From: DASRHY01 sp046765875
GTDB taxonomy: Bacteria; Actinomycetota; Actinomycetes; Propionibacteriales; Kribbellaceae
DNA: 38,998 nucleotides
Direction of reading: 5' to 3'
NCBI GenBank assembly: GCA_046765875.1
Contig: JBKPSJ010000031.1
Location: 1-38,998 of the forward strand
Position 1 is the first letter of the stretch, and the number at the start of each line of letters is the position of its first letter. The position numbers and the translations under genes were made by a program. Below the pieces are notes generated by a model that was given only the letters and a program-made list of their open reading frames with translations, searched no databases and was not told the DNA's origin. Positions 1 through 8,512 of the stretch are shown piece by piece.

Positions 1-1473
1 CTTTTCCCCGGTGTGGACGCGGGCGCCGAGGAGTCGGACGCGGCAGCCGCGGTCAAGGGCGACATCCGGATGGCGGATGTGCTGGCCCGCGCCGTCGCCG
101 AGCGACAGCAGGTGCCGTCCGCGCCGATCGAGATCCGGATCGACGGCGTCAGCTATGTCATCAGACCCGCGACCTGTCGCAAGGCCCGCGCACGGGCACG
201 CCAGTTGCGGGACTCGTTCACCAGGGCGCCGGCGACGCACAACCGGGCCCGGCGGGTGTTCGTGAAGGCGATGCTGGACGACTTCACCCGGCAGGGCACC
301 CAGCAGCGCAGCTCGAGGCTGATGCGCGACGAGGACGTCGAGGACCTCCGTTCCGAGCTCGCGGCCGAACCGGCGATCCGGCGGGCGCTGGACGCGTTGT
401 GGCCAGAGCTGACTCCGCCGGCATTCCTCGCCTGGTTGTATGCGGATCCGAGCAGGCTGGATCTCGGTGCGGAGGAGCGGGCGGCGCTGCTACGGGAGGA
501 CCCGGCCGAGTGGACGGCCTCCGACGTACCGCTTCTGGACGAGCTGGCCGAGCTGATCGGGGGGCTGGAAGAAACCGATGCGGCCGAGCGGCGGCAGGCG
601 GCTCAGGCGGCGCGGGCGCAGGCCGAGGCCGAGCAGGACGCCAGAGAACTGCTGGAGAAGATGAAAGCGGACGACGCGATATTCCTGTTCGACCGGGCGG
701 AGCTGGAGGCCACGGCGGCCAAGATGGTGCGCAGGTACGACGGCGGCGGGCCACGCGGGACATTGGCGGAACGGGCGCTGGCCGACCGGTCCTGGACATA
801 CGGTCACGTGATCGTCGACGAGGCGCAGGAGCTGTCCGCAATGGCCTGGCGGATGCTGCGCCGGCGCTGCCCGGGGTTGTCGATGACGGTCGTCGGCGAT
901 CTGGCGCAGACCGGCTCGGCCTCGGGTGCCTCGACCTGGGGACAGGTCCTGGATCCGGTGGCGGCCGGGCGGTGGCGGACCGAGCTGCTGACGGTGAACT
1001 ACCGGACGCCGAAGCCCGCGATGGCCGTCGCCGGTGCGGTGCTCGCCGTCGCCAATGCCGATGCGGTGCCGCCCGTCGCGGTGCGTGATTCCGGCGAGTT
1101 CCCGTGGACGGTCGAGACCTCCGAGCAGGACCTGGCCGCCGTACTGCCCGCCGTACTCGAGAAGGAACTCGCGGAGCTGGGCGACGGCCGGCTCGCCGTC
1201 ATCGCTCCACCGGATCAGGCTGTCCGGCTGGCCGCACTGCAGACCGCCGGCGAGGAGGTGCTCGACGCCCGGGTGGCGGTGCTGACACCGGTACAGGCCA
1301 AGGGGCTGGAGTTCGACGGCGTCGTCGTGGTGGACCCGGCTGGGATCGAGCAGGAGTCCGGCCGCGGGCTAGCCGACCTGTACGTCGCCCTTACGCGGAC
1401 CACCCGCCGGCTCGGGATCGTCATCACCGGGCCGCCTTCGGCGCCGGTACTCCGCGCCCTGGAGACGAGCTGA
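1..1473 (+). CDS. HelD/HelR-like RNA polymerase-recycling ATPase, C-terminal part
   Basis: The reading frame is open from base 1, so this is the 3' part of a longer gene cut by the window edge; about 490 residues remain. Superfamily 1 (UvrD/Rep-like) helicase motifs are visible in order: motif II DEAQ near nt 817, motif III GDLAQT near 895, motif IV-like VNYRTP near 993, motif V QAKGLEFD near 1293 and motif VI ALTRTTRR near 1389. The Walker A half must lie upstream of the window. The stretch LWPELTPPAFLAWLY and the charged coiled region before motif II fit the HelD/HelR family, which pulls stalled RNA polymerase off DNA and in some actinobacteria gives rifamycin tolerance. The role is known for the family; assignment here rests on motifs. 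A UvrD-type repair helicase is the alternative. It converges on the rhomboid gene with a 2-bp gap. Confidence 0.8.
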   Translation, partial: LFPGVDAGAEESDAAAAVKGDIRMADVLARAVAERQQVPSAPIEIRIDGVSYVIRPATCRKARARARQLRDSFTRAPATHNRARRVFVKAMLDDFTRQGTQQRSSRLMRDEDVEDLRSELAAEPAIRRALDALWPELTPPAFLAWLYADPSRLDLGAEERAALLREDPAEWTASDVPLLDELAELIGGLEETDAAERRQAAQAARAQAEAEQDARELLEKMKADDAIFLFDRAELEATAAKMVRRYDGGGPRGTLAERALADRSWTYGHVIVDEAQELSAMAWRMLRRRCPGLSMTVVGDLAQTGSASGASTWGQVLDPVAAGRWRTELLTVNYRTPKPAMAVAGAVLAVANADAVPPVAVRDSGEFPWTVETSEQDLAAVLPAVLEKELAELGDGRLAVIAPPDQAVRLAALQTAGEEVLDARVAVLTPVQAKGLEFDGVVVVDPAGIEQESGRGLADLYVALTRTTRRLGIVITGPPSAPVLRALETS

Positions 1474-1475
1474 GC

Positions 1476-2222
1476 TCAGCGCCGGCTTTGGCGGCGGCTG
1501 CGCTGACGGCGACGCGAGTCGAGCACGTAGATCCCGCCGATCGCCGCACCGGTGACGAACCCGCCGAGGTGGCCCTGCCAGGAGATGTTGGGGATGGCGA
1601 ACGAGAGGATCGCCGTGATCACGACGTACCCGATGATCCAGGTGATGTCGTGCCCGAGCGAGCGCGAGATCACCAGCAGCGCGCCGACCAGGCCGAGCAC
1701 CGCGCCGGATGCGCCGAGCGTCGGCTGATTCGGGTCCAGCAGCCAGACCGCGACCGAGCCGCCGAGCGCCGAGCCCAGGTAGAGGATGGCGAACCGGAGC
1801 CGGCCGAGCATCCGCTCCAGTATCGGACCGAGCTGATACAGAATGAACAGGTTGGCGAAGATGTGGAAGAACTGCTGGTGCGTGAACGCCGAGGTCAGCA
1901 GCCGGTACGGCTCGGTGTCCACCAGCGGGCCGTACATCACCAACTCGTTGCGTACCTGGTTGCCACCGGCCAGCACCGCGATCCAGACCAGCACGTTGAT
2001 CACCATGATGGTGAGGGTGACGATCTGGTCGTTGACCCGGGCCAAGCCGCCGAGCGTGGTCCGGGTCTTCGGCACCGACTTCACCCCGGACGAGAAGCAT
2101 TCCGGGCACTGGAAACCGACCGCGGCGCTGTTCATGCAGGCAGGGCAGATCGGCCGGTCGCAGCGCTGGCAGCGAACGCCGGCCGGCCGGTCCGGATGCC
2201 GGTAGCAGACGCCGTCGGTCAT
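1476..2222 (-). CDS. Rhomboid-family intramembrane serine protease
   Basis: This 248-residue membrane protease cleaves transmembrane substrates inside the bilayer. The N-terminus (residues 6-43) has paired cysteines (CQRCDRPIC, CPECF) that look like a small zinc-binding B-box-type finger, common in actinobacterial rhomboids. About six membrane segments follow from residue 67. The catalytic serine lies in GASGAVLGL (Ser172) and the catalytic histidine in QGHLGG (His218); HIFAN (120-124) matches the rhomboid His-Asn motif. The start is the ATG at 2222, because the reading frame upstream of it overlaps the cyclophilin gene. The 11-bp gap to the cyclophilin stop suggests cotranscription with it. 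The C-terminus is a basic tail. Substrate unknown. Confidence 0.92.
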   Translation of the reverse strand: MTDGVCYRHPDRPAGVRCQRCDRPICPACMNSAAVGFQCPECFSSGVKSVPKTRTTLGGLARVNDQIVTLTIMVINVLVWIAVLAGGNQVRNELVMYGPLVDTEPYRLLTSAFTHQQFFHIFANLFILYQLGPILERMLGRLRFAILYLGSALGGSVAVWLLDPNQPTLGASGAVLGLVGALLVISRSLGHDITWIIGYVVITAILSFAIPNISWQGHLGGFVTGAAIGGIYVLDSRRRQRSRRQSRR

Positions 2223-2233
2223 CGCCGGTGGTT

Positions 2234-2776
2234 CTAGACGGTACGTCGCTCGATGGCGACGGAGTTGATCGTGACCGGCTCCTTCGGCCGGTCCATCGGG
2301 CCGGTCGGTGTGGTGGCGATCGCGTCCACGACCTTCTTGGACTCGTCGTCCACGACCTCGCCGAAGATGGTGTGCTTGCGGTTCAGGTGCGGGGTCGGCA
2401 CCACGGTGACGAAGAACTGGGAGCCGTTGGTGCCCCGGCCGAACTGGGTGCCCGCGTTCGCCATCGCCAGCAGGTACGGGCGGTCGAACCGCAGGTCCGG
2501 GTGGATCTCGTCGTCGAAGGTGTACCCGGGGCCGCCGGTGCCGGTGCCCAGCGGGCAGCCGCCCTGGATCATGAACGCGTCGATCACGCGGTGGAAGCCG
2601 AGCCCGTCGTAGAACCGGCCGGTGCTCTTCTGACCGGTCTTCTCGTCGGTCCACTCCTGGGTTCCCTCGGCCAGACCGACGAAGTTCTGTACGGTCTTCG
2701 GAGCGTGGTCGGGCAGCAGCCTGATCCGGATGTCGCCCTTCGACGTCTGCAGCGTCGCGTACAGCTCTTCGGCCAC
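2234..2776 (-). CDS. ppiA: Cyclophilin-type peptidylprolyl isomerase
   Basis: A 180-residue cytoplasmic cyclophilin (no signal peptide) that catalyses cis-trans isomerisation of X-Pro bonds. Family motifs are intact: FHRVI (61-65) with the catalytic Arg63, FMIQGG (68-73), NGSQFFV (117-123) and HTIFGEV (135-141). The GTG at 2776 is chosen as start because it has a GAGGGAG ribosome site 7-8 bases upstream and begins exactly where the cyclophilin fold should; an in-frame ATG at 2893 would add 39 non-homologous residues. It is the upstream member of a pair with the rhomboid gene. A ppiA gene near gyrA is conserved in actinobacteria, including mycobacteria. Confidence 0.93.
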   Translation of the reverse strand: MAEELYATLQTSKGDIRIRLLPDHAPKTVQNFVGLAEGTQEWTDEKTGQKSTGRFYDGLGFHRVIDAFMIQGGCPLGTGTGGPGYTFDDEIHPDLRFDRPYLLAMANAGTQFGRGTNGSQFFVTVVPTPHLNRKHTIFGEVVDDESKKVVDAIATTPTGPMDRPKEPVTINSVAIERRTV

Positions 2777-2979
2777 GTTTCGAACTCCCTCGACTGCGCT
2801 GTGGATTTCTGGGTACCGGATAGAGGGGTACGTCGATGATCCTGTCACGCGGTACCAAGGGCACCGGGCCGGGGTAACCGTCGTACGATGCACAGCATCC
2901 GGACAACAACACTGAGACCCGCCGCCCGATGACTCACCGGTGGCACTGCCGGGGGCAGGGCCACTCTTAGGAGGAAACC

Positions 2980-3813
2980 GTGGGTTTGAAGTCGAACAGC
3001 CGCCTGGAGACGGCGAAAGAGCGAGCCGAGAGCGCGTCGCAGACTCTCGGCAGCAAGGTCGGACCGGTGGTGAGCTCCGCGAAGGAGAAGGCCAAGCCGT
3101 ACGCCGACAAGGCGGTCGAGCGTGGCGTCACCGCCGCCAGCGCCGCGGTCGACAAGGTCGGCCCGGTGGTCGACGAGGCGCTGCACAAGGTCGGCCCGGC
3201 CACCACCGACGCCGCCGAGAAAGCGCGTGAGCGTTTGAACGACGACGTACTGCCGAAGATCGCCGGCGCGCTGACGGCGCTCGCCGTGGCGGCCGAGCCG
3301 GTCATCGAGGAGACCTCGAAGCGCGGCAAGGCGACCGCGGCGGCGCTCAAGGGCGAGGTCGAGGCGCCCAAGAAGACGCACCGACTGCGCACGGTGATGA
3401 TCGTGGTCGGCTTTGGCGCGATCGCCGCGGCCGCCGTCAAGCGGTTCCTGACGCCGAAGGAGCCGGCGTGGCAGTCGACTCCGACCGCCGGCGCCAACTA
3501 CGGATCGTCGTCGACCAGCCCGGCGACGAGCCGGCCGCGGACCACCACCGAAGACAAGATGCCGAGTGCCGCACCGACTGTGGCCGATCAGCCCGGCGAC
3601 AAAGACATCGCAAACAAGATCGCAGACAAGGCAGCCGCTGCGACCGACGCCAAGACCGACGAGCCGAAGAAGCCCGAGAGCGAGACGCTGAAGAAGGCCG
3701 CGGCGGACTCCTCGCTCAACGACACCGAGAACAAGTCGGAGGCGAAGAAGTCGACCGCGCGCCGCCGTACCAGCACAGCCAGCAACCCGGGTTCGAACGG
3801 CGCAAAGTCCTGA
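2980..3813 (+). CDS. CwsA/DUF5324-like single-pass membrane protein
   Basis: A 277-residue Ala/Lys/Glu-rich protein starting at GTG 2980, preceded by a perfect AGGAGG at 2969-2974. Residues 1-125 form amphipathic helices with a loose repeat (KVGPVV occurs twice, HKVGPA once). One membrane segment follows (MIVVGFGAIAAAAVKRFL, about 138-155), then a low-complexity Ser/Thr/Lys tail. This architecture, and the position divergent from ppiA near gyrA, match mycobacterial CwsA (a cell-wall/division protein between gyrA and ppiA) and Streptomyces DUF5324. That relationship is inferred from layout and composition; direct sequence similarity was not tested. An LEA-like stress protein is an alternative reading. 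A terminator follows at once. Confidence 0.6.
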   Translation: MGLKSNSRLETAKERAESASQTLGSKVGPVVSSAKEKAKPYADKAVERGVTAASAAVDKVGPVVDEALHKVGPATTDAAEKARERLNDDVLPKIAGALTALAVAAEPVIEETSKRGKATAAALKGEVEAPKKTHRLRTVMIVVGFGAIAAAAVKRFLTPKEPAWQSTPTAGANYGSSSTSPATSRPRTTTEDKMPSAAPTVADQPGDKDIANKIADKAAAATDAKTDEPKKPESETLKKAAADSSLNDTENKSEAKKSTARRRTSTASNPGSNGAKS

Positions 3814-3838
3814 TCCGGTTCTGAAACACCTGAGAAGG

Positions 3839-3868
3839 CCGCGATCCCTGGCGGATCGCGGTCTTCTT
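3839..3868 (+). terminator. Rho-independent terminator
   Basis: A perfect 9-bp stem, CCGCGATCC (3839-3847) and GGATCGCGG (3853-3861), with a 5-base loop, followed by TCTTCTT. It begins 25 bases after the CwsA-like stop codon and separates that gene from the DUF4328 genes. Confidence 0.85.
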
Positions 3869-3942
3869 ACTCTGTGGGGTTGTCCACATCCGAGACTGCG
3901 GGGATTCGCAGCGAGCGGGCAAATGTGTTCTCCTGGGTCCTC

Positions 3943-4683
3943 GTGAGTCAGCCCGCCACCGGCGCACCCGGGATCCCGCCGTCCGGCGGTAACCGGCGAC
4001 TGCCTCCGGCTGACCGCTGGTTCAGCTCCGAACGATTTCTCGGTCAGGTGGTCTCGCTGCTGGTCGCACTGGTCGCATGCTGGGCGATTTTCCTAACCGT
4101 GTCGGACTGGCACAGCTATCAGGTCGTCAAGCGGTACGTAGCCGATCCGACGCGAGACCTGTCCGAGGCCGAGCGGGCCGATCTGATCGCGACGGTCGGG
4201 GCGGTCGGGTACGGGGTGTTCCTCGCCGCGGCGGCCGTCTGCTTCATGCTGTGGCTGTGGCGGGTCCGCTGGAACAGCGAGCTGTTCTGCGGCGCCGAGC
4301 ACCGGCGCGGCCGCGGCTGGGTGTTCGCGAGCTGGTTCTGCCCGGGGGTGAACCTCTGGTTCCCGCGCCAGCTCGTCGAGGACGTCATGGTCGCCAGCGA
4401 TCCGGCGACCCCGGCCCGGACCGAGACGCTGGAACGGCTGTCCAAGCCACCGATCGTGTGGGGATGGTGGGCGCCGTTGCTGGTGGCCGCGGTGATCGAT
4501 CTGTTCGTCCGCGTCCTGCTGGCCGGTGACGACACCACCGGTGAACTGCTCGGCGTCGCCGTGCTCGCGACCATCTCGGCGGCGGCCCTGGCGGTGTCGG
4601 CCGGCTTTCTCGTGCTGATCATCCGCCAGGTCGACGAATGGCAGGCGACGCGCCCGTGGAGGCCGTGGTGGGCCGAAGGGTGA
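3943..4683 (+). CDS. DUF4328 membrane protein
   Basis: A 246-residue protein with about four membrane segments. It carries the DUF4328 hallmarks: FMLWLWRVRWNSE, then a tryptophan-rich GWVFASWFCPGVNLWFP turn, then a conserved VEDVMVASDP. The function of the family is unknown. GTG 3943 is taken as start because the residues encoded upstream are poorly protein-like and one candidate upstream GTG (3874) falls right after the terminator; neither has a strong ribosome site, so the start is uncertain. It is a paralogue of the next gene: both share SDWH(S/T)Y, LWLWR and the PW..WW end of the domain. Confidence 0.78.
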   Translation: MSQPATGAPGIPPSGGNRRLPPADRWFSSERFLGQVVSLLVALVACWAIFLTVSDWHSYQVVKRYVADPTRDLSEAERADLIATVGAVGYGVFLAAAAVCFMLWLWRVRWNSELFCGAEHRRGRGWVFASWFCPGVNLWFPRQLVEDVMVASDPATPARTETLERLSKPPIVWGWWAPLLVAAVIDLFVRVLLAGDDTTGELLGVAVLATISAAALAVSAGFLVLIIRQVDEWQATRPWRPWWAEG

Positions 4684-4762
4684 CGGATTTGTGAATCAGT
4701 CGTTACGGAGAGCAATGGCAGGAACATGCCGGGGCACTGAAACTGCAACGCTACGTGTCCCA

Positions 4763-4792
4763 TTGACAACCTACTTCGTGGTATTGATAGAT
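4763..4792 (+). promoter_or_regulatory. Sigma-70-like promoter for the second DUF4328 gene
   Basis: TTGACA at 4763-4768 followed after 17 bases by GATAGAT (4786-4792). A transcript starting near 4799 would have a leader of about 60 nt before GTG 4861. Assigned by eye from the consensus. Confidence 0.45.
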
Positions 4793-4860
4793 CTCGGTCA
4801 TGCGGGGGCGCAGAGACTGACGTCGAAAGCAACGGAGTTTCGAGCACGCAAGGGACGCCC

Positions 4861-7449
4861 GTGAGTCACCCGCACATGACAGCCGTGCGCGCTGTTCATG
4901 ACGATATGCCCGCCGCACAGCGCATCACTCTGCCTCCGGACAGACCGGAGGAGACCGACGAGACCTTCCACCGGCTGGGTCCGATCGGCAACGCGGCCAC
5001 CCTGCTCCTCGGTGCCGCGGCCGTCACGCACCTCCTCTCGACACTGTCGGACTGGCACACGTACCACGTGGTGCGCGACTACCTGGGCGGGAACCCGAAC
5101 GTCGACGACACCGCGCTCAACTCCGCCGACACCGTCGCCAGGCTGACCTCGATACCGAATGTGGCCGTCTCGGTCGCCGCCGCGGTCGTGTTCGTCCTGT
5201 GGCTGTGGCGGGCCCGGCTCAACTCCGAGGTCTTCTGCAAGGCCGACCACCGCCACAGCCACGGTTGGGTACTGGGCGCCTGGATCGTCCCGGGACCGAA
5301 CCTGTTCTATCCCAAGCACATCGTTGAGGACGTCTGGGCCGCCAGCGACAGGCGAACGCCGGCGGAGACCGAGAATCTGAGCCGGTCCAAGCGATCGTCG
5401 CTGGTCGCCGCCTGGTGGGTCTGCTGGGTCGGCGCGATGCTGCTCGACGTCGTGCTGCGCCGGGTCCTGATGTGGATGGACCCGACCGTCAGCAGCCTGC
5501 GGATCACCGCGCTGAGCGGCTCGGTCGCTCTGGTGCTCACCGTCGTGTCGGCGATCCTCGCGAGCGTCGTCATCCGCCGGATCACGAGCATGCAGAACAA
5601 CCGACCGTGGATCGCCTGGTGGGACCTGGAAGAGCCTCCGTTCGCCGGCCGCCGGCTCGAGCCCGTCCGCGAGACCTCTGTCTATGAGCAGAAGCCGATG
5701 TACGCGGGTGTCGGAGCCGGTGTCGGCTCAGGAGTTGGCGAGTCCCGTTACGGGGCGGCGTCCTATGACGAGCCGTCCTACGACGAGCCTCCGTACCGTG
5801 ACGAGCCGTTCTACCGGGAGCCTGCCGACGAGCCGAAGCCGGCCTACCCGGCCGCGTCACTGCGGGCGGTACCGGACCCCAAGCCGTCGTGGATCTCGTC
5901 GGACCCGGTGAGCCGGTACGACGACCCGGCCCCGCTGGCCGGGCTGCCGAAACTGCCGAGTGTGCCGTCGATACCGGAACCCGAGCCGGACAAGCCGGCC
6001 TGGACGCCGTTCGCCTCGGTGGTGCAGGAATGGCAGCACGAGGACGAGCTCCAGGAGCCGGTCGCGCAGCAGCGGCCCGATCTGCCACGCGCGCCGCAGT
6101 TGCCGCAGGCCTGGCCGGAGTCCCCGTCGAGCGACAACCTGAGCCCGACGGCACCGATCCCGTCGCCACCGCAGCCGCCGCTCACCCTGGTGCCGTCGGA
6201 GCCGTCGTACGACGACTACCGCGACAAGCCCGCCGAGCCATCCGAATCGCCTTACTCGTACGACTCCTACGAGTCGTTCCGGTCCGAGGTCGAGCGGTCA
6301 TACGGACAGACATCGCCCTTCGACCAGCCGAGCAGGTTCGACTCGCCGTCCTCATTCGGCCAGGAGTCGCCCTTCGATCGGAACGCATCCGACGCGCGGT
6401 ACGACCAGCGTGCCCGCGACACGCAGCCGCCGTTCGAGCGGCCGTCCCGCTTCGACGCCCCTGCCGGCAACCAGCCGGACCGCTTCGACCGCCCGGGTGC
6501 TGACCAGGCCGCAAGCCTCAACGGGCCGGGTGTCGACCAAGCGGGTCGCTTCGACGCCGGCCAGCAGACTGCGCAGTCCGAGCCGGAGGTGGATCGGGGC
6601 CGTAAGCCCAAGCGCCCGTCGCGGTTCCGGCCGGTGCCGCCGGACTCCGAGCCGAACCAGCCCGCGCAGGGCCCCGGCCAGCGGTTCAACGCGTCCGCAC
6701 GGCGCGAGTCGCCCGCACCGGAGCAGCGGTTCGATCAGGCACCGCGTCCGGACCAGGCACCACGCCTCGACCAGCCACCACGCCTCGACCAGGCACCACG
6801 CCTGACGCAGGCCCCTCGCCTCGACCAGGCGCCGATCTTGGGCCAGCTGCCCCGCCGCGACCAGGCCCCGTCGTTCGACCAGCCCTCGTCGTTCGACCAG
6901 CCCTCGTCGTTCGACCAGCCTTCGTTCGACCAGCCTTCGTCGTACGACCAAGGATCGCGCCGCGACTCCCGGTCGTCGTTCGACCAGGCTCCGCAGCGAG
7001 GGTTGGGCCGGGGATCGGCGCCGGAGCCGCCCGCGCCGAAGCCAGCTGAGCCGGAGACAGGTCCGTACGAGTCGCCGTACTCGTCGCCGCAATACCAGCC
7101 GTCGTACACGAACAGCGACTCGGACTACACGACGTCGAATCTGCTGCGCTCGTTCTACTCGGAGCCGAACAAGCCCCGGATCGAGCGTCCGCGCCGGGCC
7201 GCCCCGCAGCCGGAGCCGCCGCGGGACTCGTCGTACGGCCTGCCGTCGTACGGATACGGCGACTCCTACGGTTCGGACTCGTCGTACAGCACCGGCGGTT
7301 CGCACGCGGCCCAGTCGGAGTCCCGTGACTACGGCCTGCCGCCGGCGCCGCCGGCCCAGCGCGACAGCTTCGCCGAGGCCGAGCAGGACGACCCGGAGCC
7401 GCAGCCGTCCCGCCCCCGCACCCACCCCCGGCGCCGCTGGTCCGTCTGA
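4861..7449 (+). CDS. DUF4328 membrane protein with long disordered repeat tail
   Basis: 862 residues. Residues 40-265 are a DUF4328 domain (FVLWLWRARLNSE at 111-123, VEDVWAASD at 155-163) with about four membrane helices, closely matching the preceding gene. Residues 270-862 are disordered and rich in Pro, Ser, Asp, Gln and Tyr. They include short repeats of the type SYDEP, RLDQAP and SFDQPS, densest at residues 620-700, and end in a basic PRTHPRRRWSV. The tail is presumably cytoplasmic or a surface extension; its role is unknown. GTG 4861 is chosen (ATG 4876 is an alternative); AAGGGACG lies just upstream. The tandem pair looks like a duplication in which one copy gained the tail. Confidence 0.82.
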   Translation: MSHPHMTAVRAVHDDMPAAQRITLPPDRPEETDETFHRLGPIGNAATLLLGAAAVTHLLSTLSDWHTYHVVRDYLGGNPNVDDTALNSADTVARLTSIPNVAVSVAAAVVFVLWLWRARLNSEVFCKADHRHSHGWVLGAWIVPGPNLFYPKHIVEDVWAASDRRTPAETENLSRSKRSSLVAAWWVCWVGAMLLDVVLRRVLMWMDPTVSSLRITALSGSVALVLTVVSAILASVVIRRITSMQNNRPWIAWWDLEEPPFAGRRLEPVRETSVYEQKPMYAGVGAGVGSGVGESRYGAASYDEPSYDEPPYRDEPFYREPADEPKPAYPAASLRAVPDPKPSWISSDPVSRYDDPAPLAGLPKLPSVPSIPEPEPDKPAWTPFASVVQEWQHEDELQEPVAQQRPDLPRAPQLPQAWPESPSSDNLSPTAPIPSPPQPPLTLVPSEPSYDDYRDKPAEPSESPYSYDSYESFRSEVERSYGQTSPFDQPSRFDSPSSFGQESPFDRNASDARYDQRARDTQPPFERPSRFDAPAGNQPDRFDRPGADQAASLNGPGVDQAGRFDAGQQTAQSEPEVDRGRKPKRPSRFRPVPPDSEPNQPAQGPGQRFNASARRESPAPEQRFDQAPRPDQAPRLDQPPRLDQAPRLTQAPRLDQAPILGQLPRRDQAPSFDQPSSFDQPSSFDQPSFDQPSSYDQGSRRDSRSSFDQAPQRGLGRGSAPEPPAPKPAEPETGPYESPYSSPQYQPSYTNSDSDYTTSNLLRSFYSEPNKPRIERPRRAAPQPEPPRDSSYGLPSYGYGDSYGSDSSYSTGGSHAAQSESRDYGLPPAPPAQRDSFAEAEQDDPEPQPSRPRTHPRRRWSV
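6721..6957 (+). repeat. In-frame short tandem repeats coding RLDQAP/SFDQPS
   Basis: A run of 15-18-bp units within the DUF4328 tail coding for variants of (R/S)(L/F)DQ(A/P)P. Three adjacent copies of tcgttcgaccagcc (6871-6919) are identical or nearly so. The unit length in whole codons keeps the frame, so copy number could vary without breaking the gene. Confidence 0.75.
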
Positions 7450-7477
7450 CAAACCGCCGGTCTGCGGTTGACGTCAG

Positions 7478-8512
7478 TCAGGGGAGCAGCAGGCAGAGGT
7501 CGCCGAACTCGTGCCACAGATAGCGACGTTCGAGCGCGGCGTCGTACGCCCGCTGCACCAGATCGGGCCCGGCGACCGCCTCGAGCAGGAGCAGGTGGGA
7601 CGCGTCCGGCGCGTGCATACCGGTGACGAGCCCGTCGACCACGTACGCCGGCCGGTCCGGTCCGAGCACCAGATCCGTCCAGCCCGAACCAGCTGACATC
7701 GTCCCGTCCGGCCCGGCCACGGACTCGAGCGCTCGCACAACGGTCGTACCGACGGCGATGACCCGGCCGCCACGCGAACGGGTCCACTCGACCAGCCCGG
7801 CGGTCACCGGCGGCACGACGAACCGCTCGTCGGCCGGCGCCTCGTGAGTCTCCAGCGACGACACTCCCGTGTGCAGGGTGATCGGCGCGACCAGCACGCC
7901 CGCCGTGACCAACCGGGTCACCAGCTCGTTGCTGAACGGCCGGCCCGCGCTCGGCATCTCCGCACTGCCCGGCTCGGTCGCGAACACGGTCTGGTACGCC
8001 GTCAGCGGCCAGCGCTCGCCGACGTACGAGTACGCGATCGGCCGCCCATATCGCGCTAGAAGATCCAGCACCGGTACCTCACACCGCGCCCGCCACAATC
8101 GGGTACTCCCCGGCCGATACGGCGCTCGCAGGTACAGCAAGGCTCCACAGGGCAACCGGAGCCGATCCCCAGCGGCCGCCTCGAGAACCGGCTTGGCGGC
8201 GGACGGAGCGGTTCGCAACTCGACCACCCAGTCGCCGCCGTCCAGAGCAGTCGAGAAATGCACGACCACCGGCTGACCTGACCAGAGCCCGTCGACCGCA
8301 GCCGCGAGCGTCCCCGACCTGTTGACCACGACCAGATCGCCGGGCCGCAGGTACATCGCCAGGTCGGCGAACCGGGCATGCTCGATCCTGTTGCCGGCGG
8401 CAACGAGCAGCCGGACCTGGTCGCGCTCGAGACCGCGCGCCTCCGGCGGCTCGCCCGCGTTCAGCTCATCGGGCAGCTCGAACCGGGTGTGCGGAATCGG
8501 TAACACGCTCAC
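7478..8512 (-). CDS. QueA-like S-adenosylmethionine:tRNA ribosyltransferase-isomerase family protein
   Basis: 344 residues, close to QueA length. Conserved QueA features: FELPDEL near the N-terminus, LRPGDLVVVN, GRPFSNELVTRL, ITLHTGVSSL, and GRVIAVGTTVVRALES near residue 254. Classical QueA transfers ribose from SAM to preQ1 in tRNA. Two motifs are altered: the usual N(D/N)TRV.PARL is NRSGTLAAAVDGL, and the usual TNFHLP.STLL is TGMHAPDASHLLL. No other queuosine gene is nearby. It may therefore act on another substrate. Its GTG start overlaps the SDR stop by 4 bp (GTGA), so it is translationally coupled to that gene. Confidence 0.85.
   Translation of the reverse strand: MSVLPIPHTRFELPDELNAGEPPEARGLERDQVRLLVAAGNRIEHARFADLAMYLRPGDLVVVNRSGTLAAAVDGLWSGQPVVVHFSTALDGGDWVVELRTAPSAAKPVLEAAAGDRLRLPCGALLYLRAPYRPGSTRLWRARCEVPVLDLLARYGRPIAYSYVGERWPLTAYQTVFATEPGSAEMPSAGRPFSNELVTRLVTAGVLVAPITLHTGVSSLETHEAPADERFVVPPVTAGLVEWTRSRGGRVIAVGTTVVRALESVAGPDGTMSAGSGWTDLVLGPDRPAYVVDGLVTGMHAPDASHLLLLEAVAGPDLVQRAYDAALERRYLWHEFGDLCLLLP

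Noticed and set aside
1476..2912. 478-residue minus-strand ORF as one protein
   Set aside because: The N-terminal 230 codons overlap the cyclophilin gene in another frame; the rhomboid starts at 2222.
6721..6957. Short direct repeats resembling a CRISPR array
   Set aside because: Units are 15-18 bp without unique spacers, and lie in frame within a coding sequence.
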